Positions 1 to 8,119 of a stretch of 54,643 nt of DNA are shown here, piece by piece. The position numbers and the translations under genes are program-made. A model generated the notes under the pieces. It saw only the letters and a list, made by a program, of their open reading frames with translations, was not told where the DNA came from and did not search any database. The stretch's first letter is position 1. The number at the start of each line of letters is the position of its first letter. Origin of the DNA: Anaerovibrio sp. RM50 (GTDB taxonomy: Bacteria > Bacillota > Negativicutes > Selenomonadales > Selenomonadaceae). The stretch spans positions 1 through 54,643 of the forward strand of contig NZ_JHWV01000017.1 of assembly GCF_000622005.1 (NCBI RefSeq), in the 5' to 3' direction.

Positions 1-50
1 AAATAGGGTGGTTTTTTCAAAAAGTCCCTGAAAAAGGTTACTTTTAGCCG

Positions 51-91
51 AAAAAAAAAGAAACCGACACTCAAAAATGTCAGTTTCCTTC
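51..91 (-). terminator. Rho-independent terminator reading leftward
   Basis: Arms at about 61-70 and 79-88 pair with one mismatch around an A-rich loop. On the minus strand the hairpin is followed by a run of nine Ts (A-run at 52-60). It would end transcripts coming from the tRNA-Ser promoter at 367-396. Confidence 0.6.
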
Positions 92-129
92 TATATAATA
101 TGTCATACTCTCTTTCTCTCACCAAAGTT

Positions 130-162
130 TGTGGACAACCTGTGGACACCTTGTGGACAACC
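130..162. repeat. Three tandem 11-bp repeats (TGTGGACA core)
   Basis: Units at 130-140, 141-151 and 152-162 all begin TGTGGACA and follow each other without spacers. On the minus strand they read TTGTCCACA-like, one base off a DnaA box (TTATCCACA). They lie just beyond the point where a tRNA-Ser(GCU) gene is interrupted, so arm-type integrase sites are an alternative reading. No protein-coding function is evident. Confidence 0.6.
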
Positions 163-204
163 AAGTGTCAAACTGTGAACAAACTTGACAGAATTGTGCG
201 AAGC

Positions 205-260
205 CTCTACATTACAACGATTTAGCAAACCGTCCTCTTCAGCCTCTTGAGTACCACTCC
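205..260 (-). pseudogene. Truncated tRNA-Ser(GCU), 5' part only
   Basis: On the minus strand, 5 nt after the CCA of the intact tRNA-Ser(UGA), a second serine tRNA begins. Visible are a 7-nt acceptor strand GGAGTGG (254-260), a D-arm with the Firmicutes-like phrase ACTCAAGAGGCTGAAGAGG, and a 5-bp anticodon stem ACGGT/ATCGT around the loop TTGCTAA. The anticodon is GCT at 224-226. After the start of the variable arm the match ends: there is no TTCGAAT T-loop and no CCACTCC acceptor partner downstream. As it stands it cannot fold into a tRNA. The exact breakpoint (about 205-220) is uncertain. Confidence 0.7.
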
Positions 261-265
261 ATATA

Positions 266-354
<89 letters not shown>

Positions 355-366
355 ATAGCAATAAAC

Positions 367-396
367 ATTATAACAAAATGATTTTATCAATGTCAA
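367..396 (-). promoter_or_regulatory. Promoter of tRNA-Ser
   Basis: Minus strand TTGACA (391-396), an 18-nt spacer, then a perfect TATAAT (367-372), about 13 nt before the mature tRNA 5' end. Confidence 0.75.
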
Positions 397-529
397 TAAA
401 AAATACTGTTGGGGCTTTTATTTTAGCATGGTTTAAGGTAAAATAATATGAAGTATTTTTAGAATCAGAAAAGGATTATTATAAGCGAGGTGAAATCACC
501 AGGCTGCAGTAGGGCGGTCTGGTGCCTAT

Positions 530-1504
530 TTGCAGAATATATCAGAAGAAATTATTGAATTTGCCGATAGAAGCGAAGCCATGGCTTTGCTGGGAGAAAG
601 AGACGAGTATGTTCGTGTACTGATGGAGAGTTTTGACGCCCGGTTCATTAGCCGTGGAGAGGTGCTGGAAATCAGCGGTGAGTCCTCACAGGTGGAGCCG
701 GCTGCCAAGATTATGCGGGAGCTGCAGTACCTGTACAGACAGGGCAACGCCATTACCATGCACGAGGTAAGATACAGTATAGGTCTGGTAAAAGGTGGCA
801 AGGGTGAAGCACTTCACAGCCTTTTTGGGGATACCATTTTGGTTACCTCACGTGGCCGTCATGTACGTCCAAAAACTTTGGGACAGCGTGTTTATGTAGA
901 TGCAATCAAGAAGAATTCCATCACCTTTGGGGTGGGGCCTGCGGGAACGGGCAAAACCTACCTGGCAGTGGTGCTGGCCTGTGCGGCCCTCCGTAACCGC
1001 GAGGTGGAAAAGCTGATTCTCACCCGTCCTGCAGTGGAAGCGGGAGAAAAGCTGGGCTTTTTGCCAGGAGATTTGCAGGAAAAGGTAGATCCATATCTTC
1101 GTCCTCTGTATGATGCCCTGCAGGATATATTGGGACAGGACACTTATCAGAAGCTGATGACCAAAGGGGTTATTGAAATTGCTCCCTTGGCCTATATGCG
1201 TGGCCGTACTTTGGAAAATGCTTATGTCATTCTTGACGAGGCTCAGAACACCACTGCCAAGCAGATGAAAATGTTTTTGACCCGTCTTGGCTTTGGCTCC
1301 AAGATGGTGGTAACCGGCGATCCGGGGCAGATTGATTTGCCACGGGGAGTTACCTCGGGTTTACTTGAAGCAACCAAGGTCCTTGAAAATGTCAAGGGTA
1401 TAGAAATAGTACGAATGGAAGCCATGGATGTAATAAGACATGATGTGGTATCGAGGATAGTGGAGGCCTATGACCGTTATGAGGCTTCCCACAAAGAAGA
1501 TTAA
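530..1504 (+). CDS. phoH: PhoH-like ATPase
   Basis: PhoH-family RNA-associated P-loop ATPase, 324 aa, a usual length. Walker A GPAGTGKT lies near residues 135-142 and Walker B VILDEAQN near 232-239; an N-terminal KH-like segment precedes the ATPase domain. The start is taken at a TTG because a stop at 491-493 closes the frame and no earlier start exists; an ATG at residue 18 is possible but would trim conserved sequence. The upstream AGGGCGG is a poor, distant ribosome site, and CACCAG (497-502) can pair with CTGGTG (519-524) around it, so translation may be limited by structure. It is the first gene of phoH-ybeY/era-recO, an arrangement tied to rRNA maturation and stress in Firmicutes. The molecular role of PhoH is not settled. 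Confidence 0.93.
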   Translation: MQNISEEIIEFADRSEAMALLGERDEYVRVLMESFDARFISRGEVLEISGESSQVEPAAKIMRELQYLYRQGNAITMHEVRYSIGLVKGGKGEALHSLFGDTILVTSRGRHVRPKTLGQRVYVDAIKKNSITFGVGPAGTGKTYLAVVLACAALRNREVEKLILTRPAVEAGEKLGFLPGDLQEKVDPYLRPLYDALQDILGQDTYQKLMTKGVIEIAPLAYMRGRTLENAYVILDEAQNTTAKQMKMFLTRLGFGSKMVVTGDPGQIDLPRGVTSGLLEATKVLENVKGIEIVRMEAMDVIRHDVVSRIVEAYDRYEASHKED

Positions 1505-1519
1505 TAGGAGAATTTGCCA

Positions 1520-2992
1520 ATGGATGTTATTATTAGCCGTGAGCCTGAAAATTTGGATTTTGAGCCGGAAATCGAGGAAATTGTCCGCCATGCCGCAGAG
1601 ATTACCGGTCCCCTTTATGGTGTGGATAATGGCGAGGTCAGCATAACTTTAACCAATAATGAAAATATTCACGAGTTAAACCGTCAGTATCGCGGCCTTG
1701 ACCGTCCCACTGATGTGCTTTCCTTTGCCTTTGCTGACAGCCAGGAGGAGGAGCCGGAAATTGAAGGTGGCCTTGAGACTGAGATTTTGGGAGATATTAT
1801 TATTTCCGTGGAAAAGGCCAGGGAGCAGGCCAAGGAATATGGCCATAGCCTTAAAAGAGAGCTGTCCTTCCTTACGGTTCATGGTATGCTTCACCTTATG
1901 GGGTATGATCACATGGATGAGGAAGAGCGTCTGGAAATGGAAGAGGAGCAGCGTTATGTAATGGGCAAGCTGGGTATCAGCCGGGATGACGGTGATGACA
2001 AGGATATGCAGCTGCCATTGGCCCAGGCTCCTGATGTGGTAAAAAATAAGGGGGTAGAAATTGATATCAATTCTATTCCCAAGAATGAACCCAAGAAGCT
2101 GCCAAAGGATTATAAGTCCGGCTTTGTGGCAGTAATCGGACGCCCTAATGTGGGGAAGTCCACTTTGATTAACAGTCTTATCGGTCAGAAAATTGCTATT
2201 ATGTCCGACAAGCCCCAGACTACCCGCAACAGAATTATGTGTGTGCTGACCAAGCCAGATGCCCAGCTGGTATTTTTGGATACCCCGGGTATTCACAAGC
2301 CAATTGATAAGTTGGGTGAATATATGGTAAAGGCAGCTGAGGGAACCCTTCAGGAGGTTGATGCCATTATTTTTGTGGTTGATGCCAACGAGAAGTTTGG
2401 TCCTGGGGAGCATTATATTCTGGAACGTCTTAAGTCCACCAAAAAGCCGGTTGTATTGGCGATTAACAAGGTGGATTTGTTGGAGGATAAGGAATCCCTT
2501 CTGCCAATTATTACAAACTACAATGGCAAATATGATTTTGCCGCCACTGTGCCTATTTCAGCTTTGGAGGAAAACAATCTGGAGGGCCTCCTGGACGAAG
2601 TAAAGAAGTATCTTCCAAAGGGGCCTCAGTATTATCCTGAGGACATGGTGACAGACCAGCCGGAGCGTCTGATTATTGCGGAAATGGTGCGTGAAAAGGT
2701 GCTGCATCTTACACGTGATGAGGTGCCTCATTCCATTGCCGTTGATGTGGACGAAATGAAAATTCGCGATAACGGTGATAACTATGTACGGGTAACTATT
2801 TACGTGGAGCGTGATTCCCAGAAGGGAATTATTATCGGCAAGAAAGGTGCCATGCTGAAGGAAATAGGTGCCCAGGCCCGTCAGGATGTACAGATGCTCT
2901 TGGGGGGCAAGGTTTTCCTGGACCTGTGGGTTAAGGTAAAGAAGGATTGGCGTAACCGTGACAATATCCTTAAAGGATTCGGTTTTGAATAA
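1520..2992 (+). CDS. ybeY-era: YbeY-Era fusion: rRNA-processing endoribonuclease joined to ribosome-assembly GTPase
   Basis: One 490-aa frame holds two proteins that are usually separate. Residues 1 to about 150 are YbeY, with the metal-binding motif HGMLHLMGYDH near 121-131. After an acidic, flexible linker (about 150-195), residues 196-490 are a complete Era: G1 GRPNVGKS near 207, G3 DTPGIH, G4 NKVD, and a C-terminal KH domain with GKKGAMLKEIG near 440. YbeY acts in 16S rRNA 3'-end maturation and ribosome quality control; Era binds the 16S 3' end during 30S assembly. I chose ATG 1520 because the Shine-Dalgarno TAGGAG (1505-1510) fits it; a TTG at 1514 is too close. It overlaps recO by one base. 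No stop or frameshift separates the halves. Confidence 0.93.
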   Translation: MDVIISREPENLDFEPEIEEIVRHAAEITGPLYGVDNGEVSITLTNNENIHELNRQYRGLDRPTDVLSFAFADSQEEEPEIEGGLETEILGDIIISVEKAREQAKEYGHSLKRELSFLTVHGMLHLMGYDHMDEEERLEMEEEQRYVMGKLGISRDDGDDKDMQLPLAQAPDVVKNKGVEIDINSIPKNEPKKLPKDYKSGFVAVIGRPNVGKSTLINSLIGQKIAIMSDKPQTTRNRIMCVLTKPDAQLVFLDTPGIHKPIDKLGEYMVKAAEGTLQEVDAIIFVVDANEKFGPGEHYILERLKSTKKPVVLAINKVDLLEDKESLLPIITNYNGKYDFAATVPISALEENNLEGLLDEVKKYLPKGPQYYPEDMVTDQPERLIIAEMVREKVLHLTRDEVPHSIAVDVDEMKIRDNGDNYVRVTIYVERDSQKGIIIGKKGAMLKEIGAQARQDVQMLLGGKVFLDLWVKVKKDWRNRDNILKGFGFE

Positions 2993-3732
2993 TGGGACAG
3001 TATCAGACTGATGCCCTGGTGCTGGGGGTAAAGAACTGGGGCGAAGCAGATAAAATAATTACCCTGCTGTCCCGTGAACACGGGAAAATAACGGCAACTG
3101 CCTTTGGCTGCCGCCGGCCTAAAAGCCCTTTGGCAGGAGCCCTGCAAATGTTCAATGAGGTGGATATTCAGCTTACCAAGGGGAACCGGCTGGACACTGT
3201 CCGTCAGGCTTCTTTAAAGCATGCCAACCGCACCATGAGCACGGATTTTTCGGCAATGGCCTATGGCGCCTTTGTGGCGGAACTGGCCACTAATCTGGCT
3301 GTGGAGGGATTTCCCCAGGGGGATATGTATAATAAGCTGCTGGAGGTTTTTGATGCCTTCGGCACCCGCAATCCCAGAATTGCGGCCCTGGCGGCGGCCT
3401 TTCAGATTTTGGAATTTTCCGGAATGCAGCTTTCCTATGAAAGATGTGTAAGAAGTGGCCTCGATATTGAGGGAGATGCCTTTTTTTCCATACAGGAGGG
3501 TGGGGCAATGCTACCGGAAATGGTGCAGCCCGGGGACAAGGATATAATGGAATATCCGGAGGCTATGCGGGTATTTATCTGTCAGCTTCTGAAGCTGGAC
3601 TGGCTGGAAAAGCCTGCCTTCAAGGTTAGCGGCAGTATAATGGTGCAGGCAGAAAATCTGCTTTTGGGCTATCTTTACAATATGTTTGGCAAGCCGATGA
3701 AATCGCTGAAGTTTATCCAGCAAATAGGATAA
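2992..3732 (+). CDS. recO: DNA repair protein RecO
   Basis: RecO recombination mediator, 246 aa, with an N-terminal OB fold (QTDALVLGVKNWGEADKIIT) and a helical C-terminal domain. It normally works with RecF/RecR to load RecA on SSB-coated DNA. Translation is coupled to the YbeY-Era fusion through a one-base taATG overlap, as era-recO commonly is. In the region where many RecO proteins carry a four-cysteine zinc finger (near residue 150), this one has a single cysteine (YERCVRSG) and the later pair is missing, so zinc binding is probably lost. A strong terminator follows. Confidence 0.9.
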   Translation: MGQYQTDALVLGVKNWGEADKIITLLSREHGKITATAFGCRRPKSPLAGALQMFNEVDIQLTKGNRLDTVRQASLKHANRTMSTDFSAMAYGAFVAELATNLAVEGFPQGDMYNKLLEVFDAFGTRNPRIAALAAAFQILEFSGMQLSYERCVRSGLDIEGDAFFSIQEGGAMLPEMVQPGDKDIMEYPEAMRVFICQLLKLDWLEKPAFKVSGSIMVQAENLLLGYLYNMFGKPMKSLKFIQQIG

Positions 3733-3739
3733 AAATAAA

Positions 3740-3779
3740 AGTCTGGGAAGTGATTACAATCATTTCCCAGACTTTTTTG
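3740..3779. terminator. Bidirectional terminator between recO and rubrerythrin
   Basis: A 15-bp near-perfect stem (3740-3754 with 3758-3772, short loop) is followed by six Ts on the plus strand. It is preceded by an A-rich stretch that gives a T-rich tail on the minus strand. It separates convergent genes. Confidence 0.9.
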
Positions 3780-3786
3780 TTTTGGT

Positions 3787-4335
3787 TTATTTACCGAAAT
3801 ATCTCTTTAAAAGACCCTCAAAGCCCTTGCAGTGTCTGGCCTCGTCCTTGCACATTTCATGTACGGTATCATGGATGGCGTCAAGATTAAGCTTCTTGGC
3901 ATGAACAGCCAGCTTTTTCTTGCCCTCACAGGCACCAAACTCTGCATCTACACGCATTTTAAGGTTCTTTTCAGTGCTGTCGGTAAGGATTTCACCTAAG
4001 AGCTCTGCGAATTTTGCTGCATGCTCTGCTTCCTCCCAGGCATAACGCTTAAAGGCCTCTGCAACCTCAGGGTAGCCCTCGCGGTCAGCTACCCGGGACA
4101 TGGCCAGATACATACCAACCTCAGTACACTCGCCGCTGAAGTTTTTCTGAAGCCCCTCAACGATTTCAGAGTCCACCCCCTGGGCTACTCCCAGCTTGTG
4201 CTCGTCAGCCAGCTGCTGTTGTCCTTCTTCTACCTTGTTGAATTTTTCTGAACCAACGTGGCAGATAGGGCACTCATCTGGTGGAGCGTCTCCTTCGTGA
4301 ACATAACCACAAACGCTGCAAACATATTTAGCCAT
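3787..4335 (-). CDS. Rubrerythrin with N-terminal rubredoxin domain (reverse rubrerythrin)
   Basis: Peroxide-reducing non-haem iron protein of anaerobes, 182 aa. The order is reversed relative to classical rubrerythrin: the rubredoxin-like [FeS4] site comes first (CSVCGY and CPICHVG, residues 5-30), followed by a ferritin-like four-helix domain. The di-iron ExxH motifs are visible as EEAEH and DEARH. It probably scavenges H2O2 using electrons from NADH or rubredoxin carriers (family knowledge). Start ATG 4333-4335 is preceded by AAGGAGGT; a longer frame upstream lacks a ribosome site. It is monocistronic, with a TATAAT at 4383-4388 on the minus strand. Confidence 0.93.
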   Translation of the reverse strand: MAKYVCSVCGYVHEGDAPPDECPICHVGSEKFNKVEEGQQQLADEHKLGVAQGVDSEIVEGLQKNFSGECTEVGMYLAMSRVADREGYPEVAEAFKRYAWEEAEHAAKFAELLGEILTDSTEKNLKMRVDAEFGACEGKKKLAVHAKKLNLDAIHDTVHEMCKDEARHCKGFEGLLKRYFGK

Positions 4336-4490
4336 TTTGTACCTCCTTAAAAATAGTACACACACTAAGCTTCTTACCTATAATTATATCCTAAAAATTG
4401 CAAAAATAAAGAATAATTTGACAAGAGCAAAATTATTGTGCAAAAATGACGATAAATATACCAGTAAGTTTATTTTAAGGAGGTTTTTGT

Positions 4491-4937
4491 ATGAAAAAGA
4501 TGATTATAGCATCGGTGGCAGGTCTTACTATGGCAGCTTCAGCCCTTTGCTGTGCCATGGTTTCACCGGATGTAATTGCAATTTCCGGCGTTGCTCCCGG
4601 TTCCTCAGTAACAGAGGCTACTGCTAAGCTGGGGAATCCTCAGTATGCCGGCGATAAGATTTATTTCTCCAATGGGATAGTTATTGAGCGTTCTGATTAT
4701 AATCCTAATATGGTGGAGGAAATTGAAACCTATACTGCCGGTAATGTGACTCCGGCAGGAATTCAGGTGGGCATGAATGAAGCTTCTATCACTGCCGCTT
4801 ATGGGGCACCGGACAAAATTGACAGGGATTATGATGATACGGAATATACCTATTACAGCACAGATTACTTTAAAAAGCTGGAATTTAAGGTTGTGGGCGG
4901 CAATATCGTGAAGATTAAGTGTAAGCTTCGTGATTAA
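4491..4937 (+). CDS. Small secreted protein with two SmpA/BLIP-like repeats
   Basis: 148 aa with a clear signal peptide (MKKMIIASVAGLTMAASA). The mature part has two similar halves: one around APGSSVTEATAKLGNPQ and one around QVGMNEASITAAYGAPD. Each has the 'G-x-S...A...LGxPxx' pattern of SmpA/OmlA or BLIP-like folds. No lipobox is obvious. The likely location is periplasmic or extracytoplasmic and the function is unknown. A strong Shine-Dalgarno AAGGAGG lies upstream and a terminator downstream, so it is expressed alone. Confidence 0.75.
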   Translation: MKKMIIASVAGLTMAASALCCAMVSPDVIAISGVAPGSSVTEATAKLGNPQYAGDKIYFSNGIVIERSDYNPNMVEEIETYTAGNVTPAGIQVGMNEASITAAYGAPDKIDRDYDDTEYTYYSTDYFKKLEFKVVGGNIVKIKCKLRD

Positions 4938-4964
4938 AAAAGAGGCTGTAGTGCCATAAGAATA

Positions 4965-5003
4965 TCCCCCAAGGGTTTGACACCTTTGGGGGATTAATTT
5001 TTG
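4965..5003 (+). terminator. Terminator after the small secreted protein
   Basis: An 11-bp stem (4965-4975 with 4983-4993, one G-T pair), then TTAATTTTT. It also faces the micro-ORF on the opposite strand. Confidence 0.8.
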
Positions 5004-5043
5004 TATTAATAAAATTTAACTACAATCTTTTAAAAGAAATACT

Positions 5044-5127
5044 TCAGCTCGCAGATGCAGCCAGGGCATTTCCACTCAGCAGCGGCAGTGCCAAGGCTGA
5101 AATGGCAGCCACAATCCCTTTTTTCAT
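5044..5127 (-). CDS. Micro-ORF: 27-aa signal-peptide-like product
   Basis: Reads MKKGIVAAISALALPLLSGN and then ALAASAS and a stop. It has a basic N-terminus, a hydrophobic core and an ALA-A cleavage-like site, but almost nothing after it. A GGGGGGA ribosome site lies 5 nt upstream. It could be a tiny secreted or membrane peptide, or the leftover start of a lost secreted gene. Little else is present between 4938 and 5348 except the terminator before it and the tsaE promoter after it. Confidence 0.4.
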   Translation of the reverse strand: MKKGIVAAISALALPLLSGNALAASAS

Positions 5128-5204
5128 ATAAATCCCCCCAAAATATATGTGTATGATTTCTTGTTTAAAAGTAGCATAGTGGTTGGTAAAAATTCAATGA
5201 TTAT

Positions 5205-5232
5205 TTGTCAATTATTTCCCCAATAGTATAAT
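5205..5232 (+). promoter_or_regulatory. Promoter of the tsaE operon
   Basis: TTGTCA (5205-5210), a 16-nt spacer and a perfect TATAAT (5227-5232), about 115 nt before tsaE. No other plus-strand gene intervenes. Confidence 0.6.
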
Positions 5233-5348
5233 GGCAATTATATATTCCCTTTATATTAGTTTGTAATTAAATGGCAAATATGATAAAATCGCTTGTTAGT
5301 ATCAGTATCATATATGAGATTTGAGCATGAATTCTTCAGGAGAAAAAT

Positions 5349-5825
5349 ATGTTTGAAATTGTTTCAAAATCCCCGGTGGAAACGGCTGCCATAGGTGAGA
5401 AAATAGGCAGGCTTTTTTCTGAGGGAATAGTAATTTGTTTATATGGTGATCTGGGAGCGGGCAAGACCCTCTTTGTGCAGAATCTGGCCAAGGGACTGGG
5501 GATTGATGAGGATGTTACCTCTCCTACATTTAATATAATGAATGTTTATGAGGGGAGACTGCCCCTTTATCATTTTGATCTGTATCGTCTGGAGCAGGAG
5601 TACGAACTGGAGGATATTGGCTTCTACGACTATGTGGATGATCCTGACGGTATCGTGGTTATTGAATGGGCGGATAAGTTTGCCGACTGTCTGCCTGATG
5701 ATTTTGTGTTGCTTAATATTGAAAGAACAGAAGCAGACGAAAATCAGCGCCGCCTGATTTTTGATATCAGAGGGGACGTTTATACAGATATTTTCCGGGA
5801 GGTGGAAGAGCTGTGCCAATTTTAG
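5349..5825 (+). CDS. tsaE: tRNA t6A biosynthesis ATPase TsaE
   Basis: Small ATPase, 158 aa, of the TsaBDE complex that installs threonylcarbamoyl on A37 of ANN-decoding tRNAs. The P-loop GDLGAGKT is near residues 33-40, followed by TSPTFNIMNVYEG and HFDLYRL, both typical of TsaE. The start has AGGAG at a good distance. It overlaps tsaB by 13 nt, so translation is probably coupled. First gene of the tsaE-tsaB-rimI-tsaD operon. Confidence 0.96.
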   Translation: MFEIVSKSPVETAAIGEKIGRLFSEGIVICLYGDLGAGKTLFVQNLAKGLGIDEDVTSPTFNIMNVYEGRLPLYHFDLYRLEQEYELEDIGFYDYVDDPDGIVVIEWADKFADCLPDDFVLLNIERTEADENQRRLIFDIRGDVYTDIFREVEELCQF

Positions 5826-6532
5826 CAATGGATACTGCCACCATGGTTTCAAGTGTGGCAGTTGCAGACAATAAAAAATTACTGGCGGAGTTAATCGTAG
5901 AAAATAAGCTGACCCACTCCGAGACATTGCTGCCTCATGTGGAGCAGGTTCTTAATATGGCTGGGACCCAAAAGGAGGCAATTGAGGCCGTAGCTGTGAG
6001 CATTGGCCCAGGCTCCTTTACGGGACTTCGCATTGGACTGGCTGCAGCCAAGGCCATAGCCTATGGCCTGAATATTCCAATCATTGGTATTCCAACCATG
6101 GAGGGCCTGGCCTGGCATTATCCCGTTCCCGGAATCAGGGTGGCAGGCTTTATTGATGCCCAGAAGGGCAATGTTTATACCGCTCATTATAAGTGGAACG
6201 GCAGTGATTTTGATGAGGTGAAGTCCATTGAAGTGCTGCCTCTGGATGATGCCATTAATATCTGCAGCGAGATTGATGGTCCTGTTGTGGCTGTAGGAGA
6301 TATGGTTTCCAAGAAGATGACCAGGATGGACGGCCTGCCGGAAAATCTCATCATTCCTCCTAAGCACACCATGATGCCACGGGCAGCCAATATTGCTATG
6401 GCAGGTCTGAAGAAGCTGGGCGCTGGCCAGGTGGGGTCCGTTATGGATATGGAGCCTATTTACATAAGGAAGTCTGAGGCTGAGGTGCTTTGGGAAAAGC
6501 GTCAGGAAAAGCTGAAGCAGGAGGCAAAATGA
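5813..6532 (+). CDS. tsaB: t6A biosynthesis protein TsaB
   Basis: ASKHA-fold partner of TsaD, 239 aa. It lacks catalytic residues itself and scaffolds the t6A complex. Diagnostic motifs are MDTATMVSSVAV at the N-terminus and GPGSFTGLRIGLAAAKAIAY near residue 65. The start is GTG, inside the end of tsaE. It ends in an ATGA overlap with rimI. Confidence 0.95.
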   Translation: MPILAMDTATMVSSVAVADNKKLLAELIVENKLTHSETLLPHVEQVLNMAGTQKEAIEAVAVSIGPGSFTGLRIGLAAAKAIAYGLNIPIIGIPTMEGLAWHYPVPGIRVAGFIDAQKGNVYTAHYKWNGSDFDEVKSIEVLPLDDAINICSEIDGPVVAVGDMVSKKMTRMDGLPENLIIPPKHTMMPRAANIAMAGLKKLGAGQVGSVMDMEPIYIRKSEAEVLWEKRQEKLKQEAK

Positions 6533-6978
6533 TTAGCTTTCGTAAAATGGTGCCGGAGGATGCCGATGCGGTGGCTGAGGTGGAGAAGCAGTGCTTTGCC
6601 ACTCCATGGTCCCGGGAATCCTTTTGGCGTGATGCCTCCAGCAGCGATACATATTATCTTTTGGCCATTGATGAGGATGCTGATAACAAGGTAATTGGCT
6701 ATGTGGGATGCTGGATCTTGGCCTATGAGGGCAGTATTACCAATGTGGCCATAGCTCCTGACTATCGACGTCAGGGAATTGGGCGGCAGATGCTCCTTAA
6801 GTTAATTCAGGAGGTTAAGGCCCGTGGCGTTACGGCCATGACTTTGGAGGCAAGGGTTTCCAACACTCCTGCCATTAAATTGTATGAGGGCCTGGGCTTT
6901 AAAAGTGTGGGCCAGAGACCAAAATATTATACCAGTCCCGTGGAGGACGCTGAAATAATGTGGAATACCCATATTTAG
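6529..6978 (+). CDS. rimI: Ribosomal protein S18 alanine N-acetyltransferase RimI
   Basis: GNAT acetyltransferase, 149 aa. The acetyl-CoA-binding loop is visible as RRQGIGRQM, and the C-terminal [17 protein letters not shown] matches RimI. It acetylates the N-terminal alanine of S18. The start ATG overlaps the tsaB stop (ATGA). Its position between tsaB and tsaD is the usual Firmicutes order. Confidence 0.92.
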   Translation: MISFRKMVPEDADAVAEVEKQCFATPWSRESFWRDASSSDTYYLLAIDEDADNKVIGYVGCWILAYEGSITNVAIAPDYRRQGIGRQMLLKLIQEVKARGVTAMTLEARVSNTPAIKLYEGLGFKSVGQRPKYYTSPVEDAEIMWNTHI

Positions 6979-6985
6979 GCTGGTT

Positions 6986-8044
6986 ATGGATACGGAGAAT
7001 AATATGGATAAGGTTAATAAGGATAAAGAAAAGATTATTACACTGGCAATCGAATCCAGCTGTGATGAGACTTCCGCTGCTGTGCTGGTTGGTGGCAGAA
7101 CTGTGCTTTCCAACATCATAGCAACCCAGATTCCAATACACAGAAAATTTGGCGGGGTGGTGCCTGAAATTGCCTCCCGCAAGCATATTGTAAATGTGAT
7201 GCCGGTTATTGATGAAGCACTGGAAAAAGCCAGTGTTACACTTAAGGATATTGATCAGGTGGCGGTAACCTATGGCCCAGGGCTGGTAGGAGCACTGTTG
7301 GTGGGTGTATCTGCCGCAAAGTCTCTGGCTTTCACTTTGGGTGTGCCTCTTATTGGAGTAAATCATCTGGAAGGCCATATTTTTGCCAATTTCCTCAGTG
7401 CCCCTGAGTTAAAGCCACCATTTATGGCATTGGTGGTTTCCGGCGGACATACTTCTTTGGTTCATGTAAAGGATTATAATTCCTTCAGCCTTATGGGACA
7501 GACCAGAGATGATGCGGCTGGGGAGGCCTTTGACAAGGTGGCAAGGGTTATGGGACTGCCGTATCCTGGTGGTCCTCAGATAGACAAGCTGGCCCAGGAG
7601 GGAGACCCAATGGCCATTGATTTCCCAAAAGCCTTGCAGGAGAAAGGGAACTATGAGTTCAGCTTCAGCGGTTTGAAGTCTGCTGTGCTTAATTATCTTA
7701 ACAGCATGAAGCTGAAGGGCATTGAGGTGAACAAGGCTGATGTGGCGGCCTCATTCCAGCATACTGTTATTGAGGTACTGCTGGCCAAGGCCTTGGACGC
7801 CGTAAAGGAGACTGGCTGTGACACCTTGGTATTGGCTGGGGGCGTGGCGGCAAACAGCTCCCTGGAAAAGAGACTCCGTGAGGTAACAGCTAAGAATAAT
7901 ATAAAATTCTACTTCCCGGATAAAATTCTTTGTACCGACAATGCAGCTATGATAGGCTGCCGTGGTTATTATCAGTCTTTGGCCGGGAATTATTCGGACT
8001 TGTATTTGAATGCAGTACCAGGACTGGCCCTTAGTGATTTGTGA
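6986..8044 (+). CDS. tsaD: tRNA t6A37 threonylcarbamoyltransferase TsaD
   Basis: Catalytic subunit of t6A synthesis, 352 aa. [11 protein letters not shown] opens the ASKHA fold and the metal-binding HLEGH is near residue 131; GGVAANSSL near the C-terminus also fits. The start may instead be ATG 7004, since GGAG lies just before it; the first 6-12 residues are poorly conserved in the family. Last gene of the operon. An intergenic palindromic repeat follows directly. Confidence 0.96.
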   Translation: MDTENNMDKVNKDKEKIITLAIESSCDETSAAVLVGGRTVLSNIIATQIPIHRKFGGVVPEIASRKHIVNVMPVIDEALEKASVTLKDIDQVAVTYGPGLVGALLVGVSAAKSLAFTLGVPLIGVNHLEGHIFANFLSAPELKPPFMALVVSGGHTSLVHVKDYNSFSLMGQTRDDAAGEAFDKVARVMGLPYPGGPQIDKLAQEGDPMAIDFPKALQEKGNYEFSFSGLKSAVLNYLNSMKLKGIEVNKADVAASFQHTVIEVLLAKALDAVKETGCDTLVLAGGVAANSSLEKRLREVTAKNNIKFYFPDKILCTDNAAMIGCRGYYQSLAGNYSDLYLNAVPGLALSDL

Positions 8045-8092
8045 CCTCATCCACCATCTGTGATGGACCCCCTTCCCCAGAGGGGAAGGCAA
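8045..8092. repeat. Intergenic palindromic repeat, copy 1
   Basis: Begins CCTCATCC and ends GGGGAAGGCAAT. It contains a short stem (CCATC/GATGG) and then a perfect 8-bp stem CCTTCCCC/GGGGAAGG (8071-8078 with 8082-8089). A second copy is at 21593-21640. It sits between a stop codon and the next ribosome site, without a T-run. Confidence 0.8.
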
Positions 8093-8119
8093 TTTACACA
8101 AGATTACGGGGAGAGTATT

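Noticed and set aside
130-162. Replication origin, from the DnaA-box-like repeats
   Set aside because: No perfect boxes, no AT-rich unwinding region arranged with them, and no dnaA, dnaN or rpmH nearby.
8060-8119. Longer N-terminus for the sensor kinase starting at ATG 8060
   Set aside because: That ATG lies within the intergenic repeat and has no ribosome site; ATG 8120 has GGGGAGA in place.
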